Notes under the pieces: generated by a model
Databases searched by the model: none
What the model saw: only the letters and a program-made list of their open reading frames with translations
What the model was told of the DNA's origin: nothing
Part shown: positions 1-12,036 of the stretch, piece by piece
How positions within the stretch are numbered: position 1 is the first letter of the stretch
How the letters are laid out: each line of letters opens with the position of its first letter
DNA from: Ewingella americana ATCC 33852
GTDB lineage: Bacteria > Pseudomonadota > Gammaproteobacteria > Enterobacterales > Enterobacteriaceae
Reading direction: 5' to 3'
Length of the DNA stretch: 64,000 nucleotides
NCBI RefSeq assembly: GCF_000735345.1
Contig: NZ_JMPJ01000038.1
Span: 87,770 to 151,769, forward strand
Translations under genes and position numbers: made by a program

Positions 1-1284
1 AGCCGCGAGTTTGTGCAGAAACTGGCGGAGGAAATCGACCTCAGCACGCTGGACTTCATTGTGATTAACCATGCTGAAGAGGACCACGCCGGGGCACTGA
101 CCGAGCTGATGTCTCATATCCCCGACACACCGATTTACTGTACTGCAAACGGCGTTGATTCCATTAACGGTCACCATCATCACCCCGAGTGGAATTTCAA
201 CATTGTGCACACGGGCGACACGCTGGACATCGGTAATGGCAAACAGCTGATCTTTGTCGAAACCCCGATGCTGCACTGGCCGGACAGCATGATGACCTAT
301 ATCACCGGCGACGCGGTGCTGTTCAGCAACGACGCTTTTGGCCAGCACTATTGCGATGAACATCTGTTCAATGATGAAGTGGACCAGAACGAGCTCTTTG
401 AGCAGTGTCAGCGCTATTACGCCAATATCCTGACGCCGTTTAGTCGCCTGGTTGGGCCGAAAATCCACGAAATCCTCGGCTTTAATCTACCTGTAGATAT
501 GATTGCCACCTCCCACGGCGTGGTCTGGCGCGATAACCCGACCCAAATTGTTCACCAATACCTTGAGTGGGCGGCGGATTATCAGGAAGACCGCATCACC
601 ATTTTCTACGACACCATGTCCAACAACACGCGCATGATGGCGGACGCCATTGCTCAGGGCATTAATGAAACGGATCCGCGCGTTAAGGTGAAAATCTTCA
701 ACGTTGCCCGCCACGACAAGAATGAAATCCTGACCAATGTGTTCTGCTCGAAAGGCGTTCTGGTTGGCTCTTCCACCATGAATAACGTGATGATGCCTAA
801 GGTCGCCGGGATGCTGGAAGAGCTGGCAGGCCTGCGTTTTCGCAATAAAAAAGCCTCGGCGTTTGGCAGCTTTGGTTGGAACGGCGGCGCGGTGGACCGC
901 ATTCAAACTCGCCTGATGGACTGTGGTTTTGAGACCACGCTGGCGCTGAAAACCAAGTGGCGGCCCGACCGCGATAATCTGGAAGTATGCCGCGAGCATG
1001 GGCGTAATATCGCTCGCCAATGGGCCTTGGAGGCTCTGCCAGAAGTCGCCCCGACAACTCCGCAAACCGCGCCAAGTGCGGTGGAAAACAACGCCGCCGA
1101 GCAAGATTTAGGCCCGTGCATGCAGTGCAGCGTCTGTTTGTGGATTTACGACCCGAAAGAGGGTGAGGCGATGCAGGACGTCGCGCCAGGCACGCGTTGG
1201 GAAGAAGTGCCGGATAACTTCTTATGCCCGGAATGTGCGATGGGGAAAGAGGTATTTGACCCTATCAAACCGGAGGCAAAATGA
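1..1284 (+). CDS. norV: Anaerobic nitric oxide reductase flavorubredoxin (5'-truncated by window edge)
   Basis: Reduces nitric oxide to nitrous oxide in the cytoplasm under anaerobic conditions, taking electrons from NADH through NorW. The reading frame is open from base 1, so the N-terminus (roughly 55 residues by comparison with E. coli NorV) lies outside the window. Visible domains in order: a metallo-beta-lactamase-like diiron domain with the HAEEDHAG motif near base 70, HWPDSM and SHGVVWR; a flavodoxin domain with [13 protein letters not shown] near base 610; and a C-terminal rubredoxin with CSVC near base 1128 and CPEC near base 1227. The stop overlaps the norW start (ATGA), so the two are translationally coupled. 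Identity is very secure; the promoter and any NorR sites are not in the window. Confidence 0.97.
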   Translation, partial: SREFVQKLAEEIDLSTLDFIVINHAEEDHAGALTELMSHIPDTPIYCTANGVDSINGHHHHPEWNFNIVHTGDTLDIGNGKQLIFVETPMLHWPDSMMTYITGDAVLFSNDAFGQHYCDEHLFNDEVDQNELFEQCQRYYANILTPFSRLVGPKIHEILGFNLPVDMIATSHGVVWRDNPTQIVHQYLEWAADYQEDRITIFYDTMSNNTRMMADAIAQGINETDPRVKVKIFNVARHDKNEILTNVFCSKGVLVGSSTMNNVMMPKVAGMLEELAGLRFRNKKASAFGSFGWNGGAVDRIQTRLMDCGFETTLALKTKWRPDRDNLEVCREHGRNIARQWALEALPEVAPTTPQTAPSAVENNAAEQDLGPCMQCSVCLWIYDPKEGEAMQDVAPGTRWEEVPDNFLCPECAMGKEVFDPIKPEAK

Positions 1285-2414
1285 GTGATCAGATTGTGAT
1301 TATCGGCTCGGGTTTCGCGGCACGCCAGCTGGTTAAAAACCTGAGAAAACAAGATGCTAACGTGCCGATTGTGCTGATTGCCGCCGACAACTGTGATGAG
1401 TACAACAAGCCGGATCTGAGCCATGTGATTAGCCAGAATCAGTTGGCGGACGCACTGACGCGGGACTCCTCCGCCAGCTTTGCCGAGCAATATAACGTGC
1501 AGATGCACCCGCATACGCGCATCACGTCACTTGATACCACCACTAAAACCCTGTCCAGCGGCGAGAGCTGCTGGCAGTACCATAAGCTGGTGTTTGCCGT
1601 CGGGGCGTCGGCCATCGTGCCGCCGATCTCTGGTCACGAGCATATGCTGACCCTCAACAGTCAGCAGGAGTATCGCCAGTGCGAAGAACAGCTGCTGCAA
1701 GCCAAGCGGGTGCTGATTCTAGGCGGGGGATTGATTGGCAGCGAGCTGGCAATGGACATGTGCCGGGCGGGCAAGCAGGTGACGGTAATTGATAAGTCGT
1801 GCAGCCTGTTGTCTTCACTGATGCCCGTGGAGGCGAGTAGCCGCCTGCAATTTTGCTTGCAGCAAATGGGTGTCGAGCTGGTGTTCAATCAGCAGCTTGT
1901 CTCCCTTCAGCCTCATCAGCAGGCATGGCTTGCCACCTTAAGTAATGGTCGCGAACTTCTCGCGGACGCCGTGGTGTCCTCCATTGGCCTGCGACCTAAT
2001 ATCCAGCTTGCCGAGCAGGCGGGGTTGCAGGTTAATCGGGGGATTGTGGTGGATGCCCGTTTGCAGACTTCGGCAGAAGATGTTTATGCGCTGGGCGACT
2101 GCGCGGAAATCGAAGGCAAACTGCTGCCATTCCTGCAACCCATCCAGTTCAGCGCCATGACCTTAGCCAAGAATTTACTGGGGGCCAGCGATAACCTAAA
2201 ACTGCCCGCCATGCTGGTGAAAATCAAAACTCCCAACATGCCTCTGCATCTCGCCGGGGAAACCCAGCGTCAAGATTTACAGTGGACCATTACGAGCGAA
2301 ACTCAGGGCATGATTGCCAAAGGTTTTGATCAGCAACAGCAGTTACGGGCTTTTATTGTCAGTGAAGATCACATGAAGCAGGCCTTCGGCTTATTAAAGA
2401 CTTTACAGGTTTGA
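1281..2414 (+). CDS. norW: NADH:flavorubredoxin reductase
   Basis: FAD-dependent reductase that passes electrons from NADH to the rubredoxin domain of NorV. The 377-residue length is usual for the family. An N-terminal FAD-binding GSGFAARQL motif follows residue 1, an NADH-binding [10 protein letters not shown] motif sits near residue 150, and a YALGDCAEI motif near residue 270 is the second FAD contact. It starts inside the norV stop codon, as in E. coli norVW. Expression should follow norV, normally activated by NorR with sigma-54 in response to NO (family knowledge; the promoter is outside the window). Confidence 0.96.
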   Translation: MSDQIVIIGSGFAARQLVKNLRKQDANVPIVLIAADNCDEYNKPDLSHVISQNQLADALTRDSSASFAEQYNVQMHPHTRITSLDTTTKTLSSGESCWQYHKLVFAVGASAIVPPISGHEHMLTLNSQQEYRQCEEQLLQAKRVLILGGGLIGSELAMDMCRAGKQVTVIDKSCSLLSSLMPVEASSRLQFCLQQMGVELVFNQQLVSLQPHQQAWLATLSNGRELLADAVVSSIGLRPNIQLAEQAGLQVNRGIVVDARLQTSAEDVYALGDCAEIEGKLLPFLQPIQFSAMTLAKNLLGASDNLKLPAMLVKIKTPNMPLHLAGETQRQDLQWTITSETQGMIAKGFDQQQQLRAFIVSEDHMKQAFGLLKTLQV

Positions 2415-2447
2415 CTTTAAAGTCCATCCAGTCTGATAGGAGATTTA

Positions 2448-2804
2448 ATGATGAAACATAGTATTCCAGCACATTACGTTCATACCCGTGCTACACCGTT
2501 TTGGGATAAAAACTCGGTGCCTCAAGCATTATTAACCCACCATAATACTAAAGCAGGGGTTTATGGTCGGCTGTCCGTGATGCAGGGCGCAGTAAAATAC
2601 TTTGGCTTTGCCGATGCACAAAGCACGGAGCCTGATATGGAGATAATTATTAAAGCTGGGACCTTCGGTATTTCGCCACCGCAGAAGTGGCATCATATTG
2701 AGTTAATGACCGACGATACTTATTTTAATATTGATTTCTTTGCGGAGCCAGCAGCCATTCTTGAAGGTTCAGGATTAGGAACCGTGGTTAATACCAAAAA
2801 ATAA
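2448..2804 (+). CDS. yeaR: DUF1971 cupin-like protein YeaR
   Basis: A 118-residue single-domain protein matching E. coli YeaR and the N-terminal DUF1971 domain of some TehB proteins. Recognisable stretches include HTRATPFWDKNSVPQ, RLSVMQGAVKY and the conserved PPQKWHHIE and DDTYFNIDFF at the C-terminus. In E. coli, yeaR-yoaG is induced by nitrate, nitrite and NO and has been linked to tellurite resistance. Here it lies only 33 bp after norW with a good AGGAG site, so it is probably co-transcribed with norVW. Its biochemical role is not known. A second in-frame ATG directly follows the first, and either could be used. Confidence 0.85.
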   Translation: MMKHSIPAHYVHTRATPFWDKNSVPQALLTHHNTKAGVYGRLSVMQGAVKYFGFADAQSTEPDMEIIIKAGTFGISPPQKWHHIELMTDDTYFNIDFFAEPAAILEGSGLGTVVNTKK

Positions 2805-2817
2805 TAGATGAGTGAAT

Positions 2818-2846
2818 AACGCCTAGCCTGTCGGGTAGGCGTTTTG
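2818..2846 (+). terminator. Intrinsic terminator or attenuator between yeaR and tehB
   Basis: An 8-bp inverted repeat AACGCCTA/TAGGCGTT with a 10-base loop runs into a short T tract. It probably ends most norVW-yeaR transcripts and lets a fraction continue into tehB, whose start is 24 bp further on. The T run is short, so partial read-through is plausible. Confidence 0.7.
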
Positions 2847-2869
2847 GCATAAAAAATACAGGACATGAT

Positions 2870-3472
2870 ATGCAAAACAGTAACGCGCAAGAGTATTTCC
2901 ATCACAAGTACCAGCTAACGCCGACGCACTCTGAAGTGGTTGCCGCCGCAGAGCTGATCCCAGCTGGGCGCGCGCTGGACTTGGGCTGCGGCGTCGGGCG
3001 CAACGCGCTGTATCTCAGCCTAAAAGGTTTTGATGTGACGGCTTGGGATAAAAATGCCGACAGCATCGCGCGGGTGAATGAGATTATTTCTCTGGAAGGG
3101 TTGGCCAATATTACGGCTGATATTCGGGATTTAAACCAGCTGCAATTAGACGAGCAGTATGATTTTATTTTCTCAACCGTAGTATTAATGTTCCTGCAGC
3201 CAGAGAGCATTCCGTCGCTGATTAATAATATGCAAACCCACACGCTGCCCGGCGGCTATAATTTGATTGTTGCAGCAATGGATACGCCAGATTACCCGTG
3301 CGTTATGCCATTCCCATTTACCTTTAAATCGGGAGAACTTAAAAACTATTATGAGCATTGGGAAATCATAAAATATAACGAAGATGTCGGGCAACTGCAT
3401 AAAGTAGATAGCAACGGGGAAAGAATTAAACTGCGCTTTGCGACGCTTCTGGCGAAAAAACGCGAGATTTAA
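2870..3472 (+). CDS. tehB: Tellurite methyltransferase TehB
   Basis: S-adenosylmethionine-dependent class I methyltransferase implicated in tellurite resistance. The 200 residues match E. coli TehB throughout. The SAM-binding [14 protein letters not shown] motif lies near residue 36, followed by [14 protein letters not shown] and [10 protein letters not shown] weak AGGA site precedes the ATG. It follows yeaR, and in some bacteria (for example Haemophilus) the DUF1971 domain and TehB form a single protein, so this pair resembles an unfused version of that architecture. It is convergent with norR, with only 20 bp between the stop codons. Confidence 0.92.
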   Translation: MQNSNAQEYFHHKYQLTPTHSEVVAAAELIPAGRALDLGCGVGRNALYLSLKGFDVTAWDKNADSIARVNEIISLEGLANITADIRDLNQLQLDEQYDFIFSTVVLMFLQPESIPSLINNMQTHTLPGGYNLIVAAMDTPDYPCVMPFPFTFKSGELKNYYEHWEIIKYNEDVGQLHKVDSNGERIKLRFATLLAKKREI

Positions 3473-3492
3473 TTCACCAGAAGACGTCGACT

Positions 3493-5013
3493 CTATTTCA
3501 TTCCCAGTCGTTTTGCCAAACGATGCAAATTACCGCTATCGAGATTTAATCTTCTGGCCGTTAATGCCCAGTTCATATTGCATTCGGCCAGTACCTTTTG
3601 GATCACCTCTCTTTGGAACTGATGGGTCATGGCCGCCAGATCGTTTTGCATCATGATGTCGGGCGACAGGGAGGCTTCTTGCATCTCCGTCTCGACCTGA
3701 CTCGCCAGATTGAAATGCAGCGGTAATAACTCCGTTACTGGGCTATTTTGCGTCGCGCGGGCCAGTACGGCAGCACGGTAAATGGCATGTTCTAACTCGC
3801 GAATGTTGCCCGGCCACGGGTAGTGCTCTAACGCCTTCAAGGCTCCGGCGCTTAAAATGAGCTGCGCCAGCCCGAGTTTCACGCGATAACGTTCGCAGAA
3901 AAAACCGGCCAGCAGGGGAATATCACTAATGCGTTCGCGCAGTGGTGGCACCAGCAGAGGGAATACGCTCAATCGATGGTACAAATCTGCGCGGAACTCA
4001 CCGCTGACCACGGCCTGCTTGAGGTCGCGATTGGTCGCTGCCAGAATGCGCACATTGACGCGCTTCATGCTGTCATCGCCGACCCGCTGCAAGTCGCCAT
4101 ACTGGATGATGCGCAGTAATTTGGCCTGTAGCGATAAAGAGAGTTCGCCGATTTCATCCAGAAACAGCGTGCCGTTATCCGCCAGCTCGAACTTGCCGAC
4201 GCGATGTTGAATGGCGCCGGTAAAGGCGCCTTTGACGTGCCCAAACAACTCACTTTCTGCCACGTTTTCCGGCAGCGCCGCGCAGTTTAGATAAACCAAG
4301 GGGCTGGAGGCGCGCGATGAGCCAAGATGAATAGCTCGGGCAACCAGCTCTTTCCCCACGCCGGTTTCGCCCGCGATAAGCACATTGAGGTCCGAACCGG
4401 CAACAATGCCTATCTCCTTCTTGAGCTGCTGCATGATGGGGGAAGAGCCAATCATTTCATCCCCCTCACGGCGGGTGCTGATTTGCTGCACAAACTCAGG
4501 AAGGGAGTGCTTTTCCAGCGTTTCAACCAGCAGCGCGTTATTCAAAGCGCCAGCGGCTAACACACTGATAAGCTGTAATTCTTCATCACTAAACTGGTCA
4601 AACTGGCGCGGGTTTAGGCTGTCGAAGGTTAGGGCACCAATCAGGTTTTGATCGGCAAACAGCGGTAAGCCAATGCAGGCATGCACCTTCAATTCATCCT
4701 GACCGGGGATCAGCCCGTCGTAGGGGTCTGGCAAATGGCTGTCTTCGGGAAAACGCACCACGTGCCCGGCGCGCGCGATGGCTTCAAGCCGAGGATGCTG
4801 GTCCAGAGAGAAACGCCGCCCCAGTACGTCCTGCGCCAAGCCATCAATGGCTAATGGCCGAAACTGCTGCTGTTCGAACCGCAACAGGGCCGAAGCATCG
4901 CACTTCAGCAGCTTGCGCAGGCTGCTGACTAACACGTCAAAGTGATCTCGCCGCGTGAGGCCGGATTGTAAATCAATGGCGATAGAAGCAAGAGACTGAA
5001 TGGAAAGAGGCAT
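3493..5013 (-). CDS. norR: Nitric oxide-responsive sigma-54 activator NorR
   Basis: Bacterial enhancer-binding protein that senses NO at a mononuclear iron in its GAF domain and activates norVW with sigma-54. Domains in 506 residues: N-terminal GAF with candidate iron ligands and gating residues R75, R81, D99, H111, C113 and D131 at the same positions as in E. coli NorR; central AAA+ domain with Walker A GETGVGKE near 215 and the sigma-54 contact loop GAFTGA near 262; and C-terminal Fis-type helix-turn-helix ending at residue 506. In E. coli norR is divergent from and upstream of norV. Here it lies downstream and converges on tehB, so the locus is rearranged. The upstream intergenic region is only 73 bp. 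Confidence 0.96.
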   Translation of the reverse strand: MPLSIQSLASIAIDLQSGLTRRDHFDVLVSSLRKLLKCDASALLRFEQQQFRPLAIDGLAQDVLGRRFSLDQHPRLEAIARAGHVVRFPEDSHLPDPYDGLIPGQDELKVHACIGLPLFADQNLIGALTFDSLNPRQFDQFSDEELQLISVLAAGALNNALLVETLEKHSLPEFVQQISTRREGDEMIGSSPIMQQLKKEIGIVAGSDLNVLIAGETGVGKELVARAIHLGSSRASSPLVYLNCAALPENVAESELFGHVKGAFTGAIQHRVGKFELADNGTLFLDEIGELSLSLQAKLLRIIQYGDLQRVGDDSMKRVNVRILAATNRDLKQAVVSGEFRADLYHRLSVFPLLVPPLRERISDIPLLAGFFCERYRVKLGLAQLILSAGALKALEHYPWPGNIRELEHAIYRAAVLARATQNSPVTELLPLHFNLASQVETEMQEASLSPDIMMQNDLAAMTHQFQREVIQKVLAECNMNWALTARRLNLDSGNLHRLAKRLGMK

Positions 5014-5086
5014 ACACCAATCCTAACGTTGGGTGCGATAACCCCCATTTTAACGGCAGCAGAGGGTGGGAACAAACCTTCTCGCG

Positions 5087-6088
5087 TCACTCGCGGTAAA
5101 GCTGCCGACTGGCACCGGGGGATTGCCCGGTAATGCGTTTGAACGCGCGACTAAACGCCGCCTGAGAGGTATAGCCCAGCCGCTGAGCCACGGTTTCAAT
5201 CGACAGCCTTTCTTGTATAAGCAGCTGATTTGCGAGTCGCATTCTCAACTCAGCCACATAGCGCAAGGGCGGCACGCCGATAGTGTCGCTAAAGCGACCT
5301 GCGAAGACTGAGCGTGAAGTATGGGATTCTGCTGCCAGTTCGGCCACGGTCCAGTCTCGACCCGGTTGCCGATGTAGCGCCAGTATAGCGCGAGCCAGCC
5401 GAGGATCGCGCAGAGCAGCCACCAAACCCGAGGCATTATCACAGCCGCATTCAACCCAGCCGCGCACCATCATTGCTGCTACGACGTCCGCTAACCCAGC
5501 CAGAATGCCTGCAAATCCAATGCGTCCGGCGCAAATCTCGCGCTTCATTGCGTCAAGCATCGGCACTAAGTCGGGATAACGCGCCCCCGTAACGTCAGCC
5601 ACCATGATGTCCGGCATCAGTTTGCCCAGACGCTGCATGCCGCCAAGATCAAACTCCATGCAGCCATAGAACAAGACGGCGCTAGGGGTGGAATGCGTGC
5701 TTGGGCAGGTGTCCACGCCACTGACATTATCACTGAGCGGAGCGGCGGCTAGGGTGTCAATGCCCTGTACCGGCAGGTCAGGGGCGGAGAGCAACTGATG
5801 GGCACTGCCTTGTGGAAGCAAAACCGCATTGCCCGCTGAAAGTGAGTGTAGGGTGCCATCGCGAGTACGCAGGAAGGCCGATCCCACGGCTAAAAAGTGG
5901 AAATAAGCATGGCCCGGCTGGTTTTTAAACTCCAAACCAAAATCAGGCCCTGTTTGAATGCGGCGATATCGCACGCCGCGCAGGCGCATGCCAGTCAGCA
6001 GCTCGCTTATCAGATCCGACGACAGCGCGAATTGTTCGTGTTCCGTCATTTTAGGCGTTTGGGTCAAAGATTCAGGAGTGACCATCAT
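5087..6088 (-). CDS. AraC-family regulator with N-terminal cupin
   Basis: A 333-residue regulator. The N-terminal part (about 30-220) resembles the cupin_6 ligand-binding domain of AraC proteins. The last 100 residues carry two helix-turn-helix motifs (TVAELAAESHTSRSVFAGRF and ETVAQRLGYTSQAAFSRAFK) and the usual GxxP ending. It is divergent from the MFS exporter with about 60 bp between the starts, so it most likely controls that exporter and itself. Two adjacent in-frame ATGs begin the frame; a later Met at residue 15 is also possible. The inducer cannot be told from sequence. Confidence 0.85.
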   Translation of the reverse strand: MMVTPESLTQTPKMTEHEQFALSSDLISELLTGMRLRGVRYRRIQTGPDFGLEFKNQPGHAYFHFLAVGSAFLRTRDGTLHSLSAGNAVLLPQGSAHQLLSAPDLPVQGIDTLAAAPLSDNVSGVDTCPSTHSTPSAVLFYGCMEFDLGGMQRLGKLMPDIMVADVTGARYPDLVPMLDAMKREICAGRIGFAGILAGLADVVAAMMVRGWVECGCDNASGLVAALRDPRLARAILALHRQPGRDWTVAELAAESHTSRSVFAGRFSDTIGVPPLRYVAELRMRLANQLLIQERLSIETVAQRLGYTSQAAFSRAFKRITGQSPGASRQLYRE

Positions 6089-6148
6089 AGATCATCCCAA
6101 GCCTTCTCCCTAGAATTTCGCTCTACGATTCTTTAAGGGAAGTTTTAC

Positions 6149-7336
6149 ATGAGTAATAACCGTTGTGATGCCGTAGCGGCAGGCCAGATTGAACCCGCCT
6201 CCGCCGCGTGGCTGGCCGTGTTTTCACTGGCGATGGGGGTGTTTGGGCTATTAACGGCTGAATACCTTCCCGCCAGTTTGTTGACGCCGATGGCAACTGA
6301 TCTTGGCGTTTCGGAGGCGCTGGCCGGGCAGGCCGTCACCGTGACCGCCGTCGTGGCGCTGTTTGCCGGGCTGTTGGTGCCAAGGTTAACGCGCACCTTA
6401 GACCGCCGCGTGGTACTGCTGAGTTTCACCCTGTTAATGATCGTCTCTAATCTGCTGGTGGCTTTATCATCCAGTCTGACAATTGTTTTAATCATGCGCA
6501 TCCTGCTGGGGATAGCTCTGGGGGGATTCTGGAGCATGGCGGCGGCGGTTGCCATGCGTCTGGTTCCGGAGAAACGGGTACCGCGCGCGCTGTCGATTAT
6601 CTTCAGCGGCATTGCTGTCGGCACGGTCGTTGCTGTCCCTCTCGGAAGTTATCTCGGCGGGCTATATGGCTGGCGCAGTGCTTTTGTGGCTGCCGCTGCG
6701 GTGGGGGTGATCACGCTAGCTTTCCAGTGGTGCGCCTTACCAAAGATGGCGGCGCTAAAACTGATAAAAACCGCGTCAGTGCTAGAGCTGCTTCGTCGGC
6801 CTGGTATTAGCATGGGCATGTTCGGCTGCGTCTTAGCCCACACCGGGCAGTACGCGCTTTTTACCTATATTCGGCCCGCCTTAGAAAGCGTGGTGCAAAT
6901 TGATGTCAACGGTTTGGCACTGATGTTGCTCGGCTTCGGTATTGCCAACTTTGCTGGCACGTTGTTGGCTGGATGGGTGATAGAGCGCAGTCTGCGTGCC
7001 ACCTTGATCATCATGCCGTCGCTGGTAGGCATAGCCGCGCTGGCAATGATTTTGCTGCCAATTGAAGCCACGGGCCTGATGCTGTTGGTGGCACTTTGGG
7101 GACTGGCTTTCGGCGGCATCCCTGTCGCGTGGTCAAACTGGGTAGCACGATCCTTACCCGATCAGGCCGAAAGTGCAGGGGGCATGGTGGTTGCGGCTGT
7201 GCAATCCTCCATCGCCGCCGGCGCGGCTTTGGGCGGGTTAGTGTTTGGCTTTAGCGGCGTCAGCGGGGTCTTTATGATTTCCGGCATCGTGATGTTGCTG
7301 GCCGCGTTGGTGATTGCATTACGAGTAAAAGGCTAG
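6149..7336 (+). CDS. MFS efflux transporter, DHA1 type (YdhP/AraJ-like)
   Basis: A 395-residue inner-membrane protein with about 12 hydrophobic segments. The first segments read like the sugar/drug exporter group: FGLLTAEYLPASLLTPMA is a variant of the E-Y/F-x-P motif common to AraJ, YdhP and related exporters, and a loop with RLTRTLDRR matches the cytoplasmic loop between TM2 and TM3. An AraC regulator is divergently transcribed immediately upstream and probably governs its expression. The substrate is unknown. No downstream partner gene is present. Confidence 0.85.
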   Translation: MSNNRCDAVAAGQIEPASAAWLAVFSLAMGVFGLLTAEYLPASLLTPMATDLGVSEALAGQAVTVTAVVALFAGLLVPRLTRTLDRRVVLLSFTLLMIVSNLLVALSSSLTIVLIMRILLGIALGGFWSMAAAVAMRLVPEKRVPRALSIIFSGIAVGTVVAVPLGSYLGGLYGWRSAFVAAAAVGVITLAFQWCALPKMAALKLIKTASVLELLRRPGISMGMFGCVLAHTGQYALFTYIRPALESVVQIDVNGLALMLLGFGIANFAGTLLAGWVIERSLRATLIIMPSLVGIAALAMILLPIEATGLMLLVALWGLAFGGIPVAWSNWVARSLPDQAESAGGMVVAAVQSSIAAGAALGGLVFGFSGVSGVFMISGIVMLLAALVIALRVKG

Positions 7337-7402
7337 GGAACGCAGAAAGGGGGCAATAGGGAGTTAAGTTGCTGGGGTAAAAGCAGGCATCGCGGAGAAG
7401 AT

Positions 7403-7585
7403 CTAATCCCTTACCAAATGCTGAAACTCGGCCTTATTCAGCCCAGTAATGGCTTCAATATCTTGTAAGGAGAGGCCCAATTGCGAAAGGCTGGTGATCC
7501 TCTGATGATCCAGAGAGTTGGTGCAGATAACGCGCAGCTCGCCGTGATGATTTTGCGGATTGTGTTCCAGTTTTTCAGCGGGCAT
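7403..7585 (-). CDS. Small hypothetical protein
   Basis: A 60-residue acidic-to-neutral soluble protein that I do not recognise. The start chosen is the ATG at 7585 because AGGAG ends five bases before it; an in-frame GTG two codons upstream overlaps that ribosome site. The sequence is mostly predicted helical, with a region (SLSQLGLSLQDIEAITGLNK) that resembles the first part of a helix-turn-helix, but there is no full DNA-binding domain. It stands alone between the MFS gene (convergent) and katG (same strand, upstream), separated from katG by the katG terminator. Confidence 0.55.
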   Translation of the reverse strand: MPAEKLEHNPQNHHGELRVICTNSLDHQRITSLSQLGLSLQDIEAITGLNKAEFQHLVRD

Positions 7586-7609
7586 GGCCACTCCTATCGA
7601 TCATTATGG

Positions 7610-7640
7610 CGGTAAAAAAGGGGGATGGTGACATCCCCCG
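7610..7640 (-). terminator. katG intrinsic terminator
   Basis: On the minus strand a perfect 8-bp stem GGGGGATG/CATCCCCC with a 4-base loop is followed directly by a run of six T residues. It lies 12 bp past the katG stop. Confidence 0.9.
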
Positions 7641-7651
7641 ATTAGCAACAA

Positions 7652-10653
<3,002 letters not shown>

Positions 10654-11196
10654 ATGAAAAAAATCTTATTAGCTACCACCATTATTGCTTCCTTCTGTGC
10701 TGTGAACGCGGCTTCGGCAGCGTCGACTGGCACCATCACTTTTAATGGTGAATTAACAGCAACCACCTGTGATGTGGTCGTAGGGGGACAGGCGGCAGAC
10801 GCTACCGTGACACTGCCTACCATTGCTATCAGTCAATTAACTAAGGCAGGCCAAACGGCGGGCAGAACCAATTTCCCAATGGCGCTGACCAACTGCGCCG
10901 GTACGCTGAAAACCGCCAGTGCTTATTTTGAAGATGGTAGCAGCGTTGATGCCACTACCGGGCGTCTGAATAACCTGACCGGCAACGCGACGGGTGTGCA
11001 ATTGCAGCTGCTCGATGGCCAAGGTTCACGTGGGGTGATCAAAGTCGGTGACAGCAGCCAGACTGACAACAATAGCTATGTGGATGTCTCCACTGGCACC
11101 GCCAATCTGAACTACGACGTGGAGTATTACGCCACCGCAGCCACCACTGCCGGTACTGTGGTAAGCAACGTGGTTTATTCCATTCAGTACAAATAA
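10654..11196 (+). CDS. Type 1-like major fimbrial subunit
   Basis: Structural pilin of a chaperone-usher fimbria. It has 180 residues with a clear Sec signal peptide (MKKILLATTIIASF, cleavage after ANAASA near residue 23). The mature protein carries the conserved disulfide pair (TTCDV and TNCAG) and ends in the beta-zipper pattern NVVYSIQYK with the penultimate Tyr needed for chaperone recognition. A strong AAAGGAG site precedes the ATG. It is the first gene of a four-gene operon and is separated from the chaperone by a hairpin that probably keeps pilin mRNA in excess. Confidence 0.93.
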   Translation: MKKILLATTIIASFCAVNAASAASTGTITFNGELTATTCDVVVGGQAADATVTLPTIAISQLTKAGQTAGRTNFPMALTNCAGTLKTASAYFEDGSSVDATTGRLNNLTGNATGVQLQLLDGQGSRGVIKVGDSSQTDNNSYVDVSTGTANLNYDVEYYATAATTAGTVVSNVVYSIQYK

Positions 11197-11209
11197 TTAG
11201 CTGATTTTC

Positions 11210-11253
11210 AAAGGGCTGCGAATCGGGCACGACACCATTCCCGGCCCTTTTTA
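11210..11253 (+). terminator. Attenuating hairpin after the major pilin gene
   Basis: Outer arms AAAGGGC and GCCCTTTT enclose an inner CGGG/CCCG pairing and run into a short T tract. The position, between the pilin and chaperone genes of a fimbrial operon, suggests partial termination or 3' protection of pilin mRNA rather than a full stop. Confidence 0.65.
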
Positions 11254-11273
11254 TTGACGAGTGAGAGTGAAGA

Positions 11274-11981
11274 ATGAAAAGCCACAGCCCTCAATGGGTG
11301 ACATTGCTCTGCGCCATAACCTTCAGCCTGCTTAGCACCTGCGCGTGGTCAAGCGTGGTGATTAGCGGCACGCGGGTTATCTATCCCGCCGGGCAAAAAG
11401 AAGTGACGGTAAAGCTCGATAACGTCGGCAGTGCGCCTGTACTCATCCAGAGCTGGATTGATAACGGTAATGTCGATACCAAACCAGAAAAGATCGTCGT
11501 ACCGTTTATTCTCACGCCGCCGATCAACCGCGTTGAGCCAAAGAAAGGGCAAACACTGCGTGTAAGTTATACCGGTGCGCCGCTCCCTACGAATAAAGAG
11601 TCCGTCTTCTGGCTGAATGTTTTAGAGATCCCGGCTAAAGCTAAGTCAAAAGGCCAAGATAATTATCTGCAAGTTGCCTTCCGCTCGCGAATTAAGCTGT
11701 TTTTCCGTCCTCAGGGGCTGGAAGGTAATGCTAATGATGCAGTGAAAAGTGTCACGTGGAAATCCAGTCCAGAAGGGCTAACCGCCACGAATCCGACGCC
11801 GTATTTTGTCTCATTGGTGACGGTTGCCGTTAATAAACGGGAAACCGAGGGATATATGATCCCGCCGCAATCCTCGCTGTCTTTTAAATTCCCGGCGGCG
11901 GTATTACCCGGAGCTGAAATTAATTTAACGTCAGTGAATGACTATGGCGCAATCGTCAATAGCAAGGCCACCGTCAAATAA
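11274..11981 (+). CDS. Periplasmic fimbrial chaperone (PapD/FimC family)
   Basis: Binds pilin subunits in the periplasm by donor-strand complementation and hands them to the usher. It has 235 residues with a signal peptide ending near STCAWS (residue 26). Family features: SGTRVIYPAGQKEVTVKLDN at the start of the first Ig-like domain, the ESVFWLNVLEIPAK chaperone signature, and FRSRIKLFFRPQGL at the domain junction, including the conserved Arg and Lys that anchor the pilin C-terminus. It is the second gene of the fimbrial operon. Confidence 0.95.
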   Translation: MKSHSPQWVTLLCAITFSLLSTCAWSSVVISGTRVIYPAGQKEVTVKLDNVGSAPVLIQSWIDNGNVDTKPEKIVVPFILTPPINRVEPKKGQTLRVSYTGAPLPTNKESVFWLNVLEIPAKAKSKGQDNYLQVAFRSRIKLFFRPQGLEGNANDAVKSVTWKSSPEGLTATNPTPYFVSLVTVAVNKRETEGYMIPPQSSLSFKFPAAVLPGAEINLTSVNDYGAIVNSKATVK

Positions 11982-12036
11982 TTTTCTCACGACTACCAAA
12001 AATAAAACGAATTAAAAAAATAATAAGAAGGGTGTT

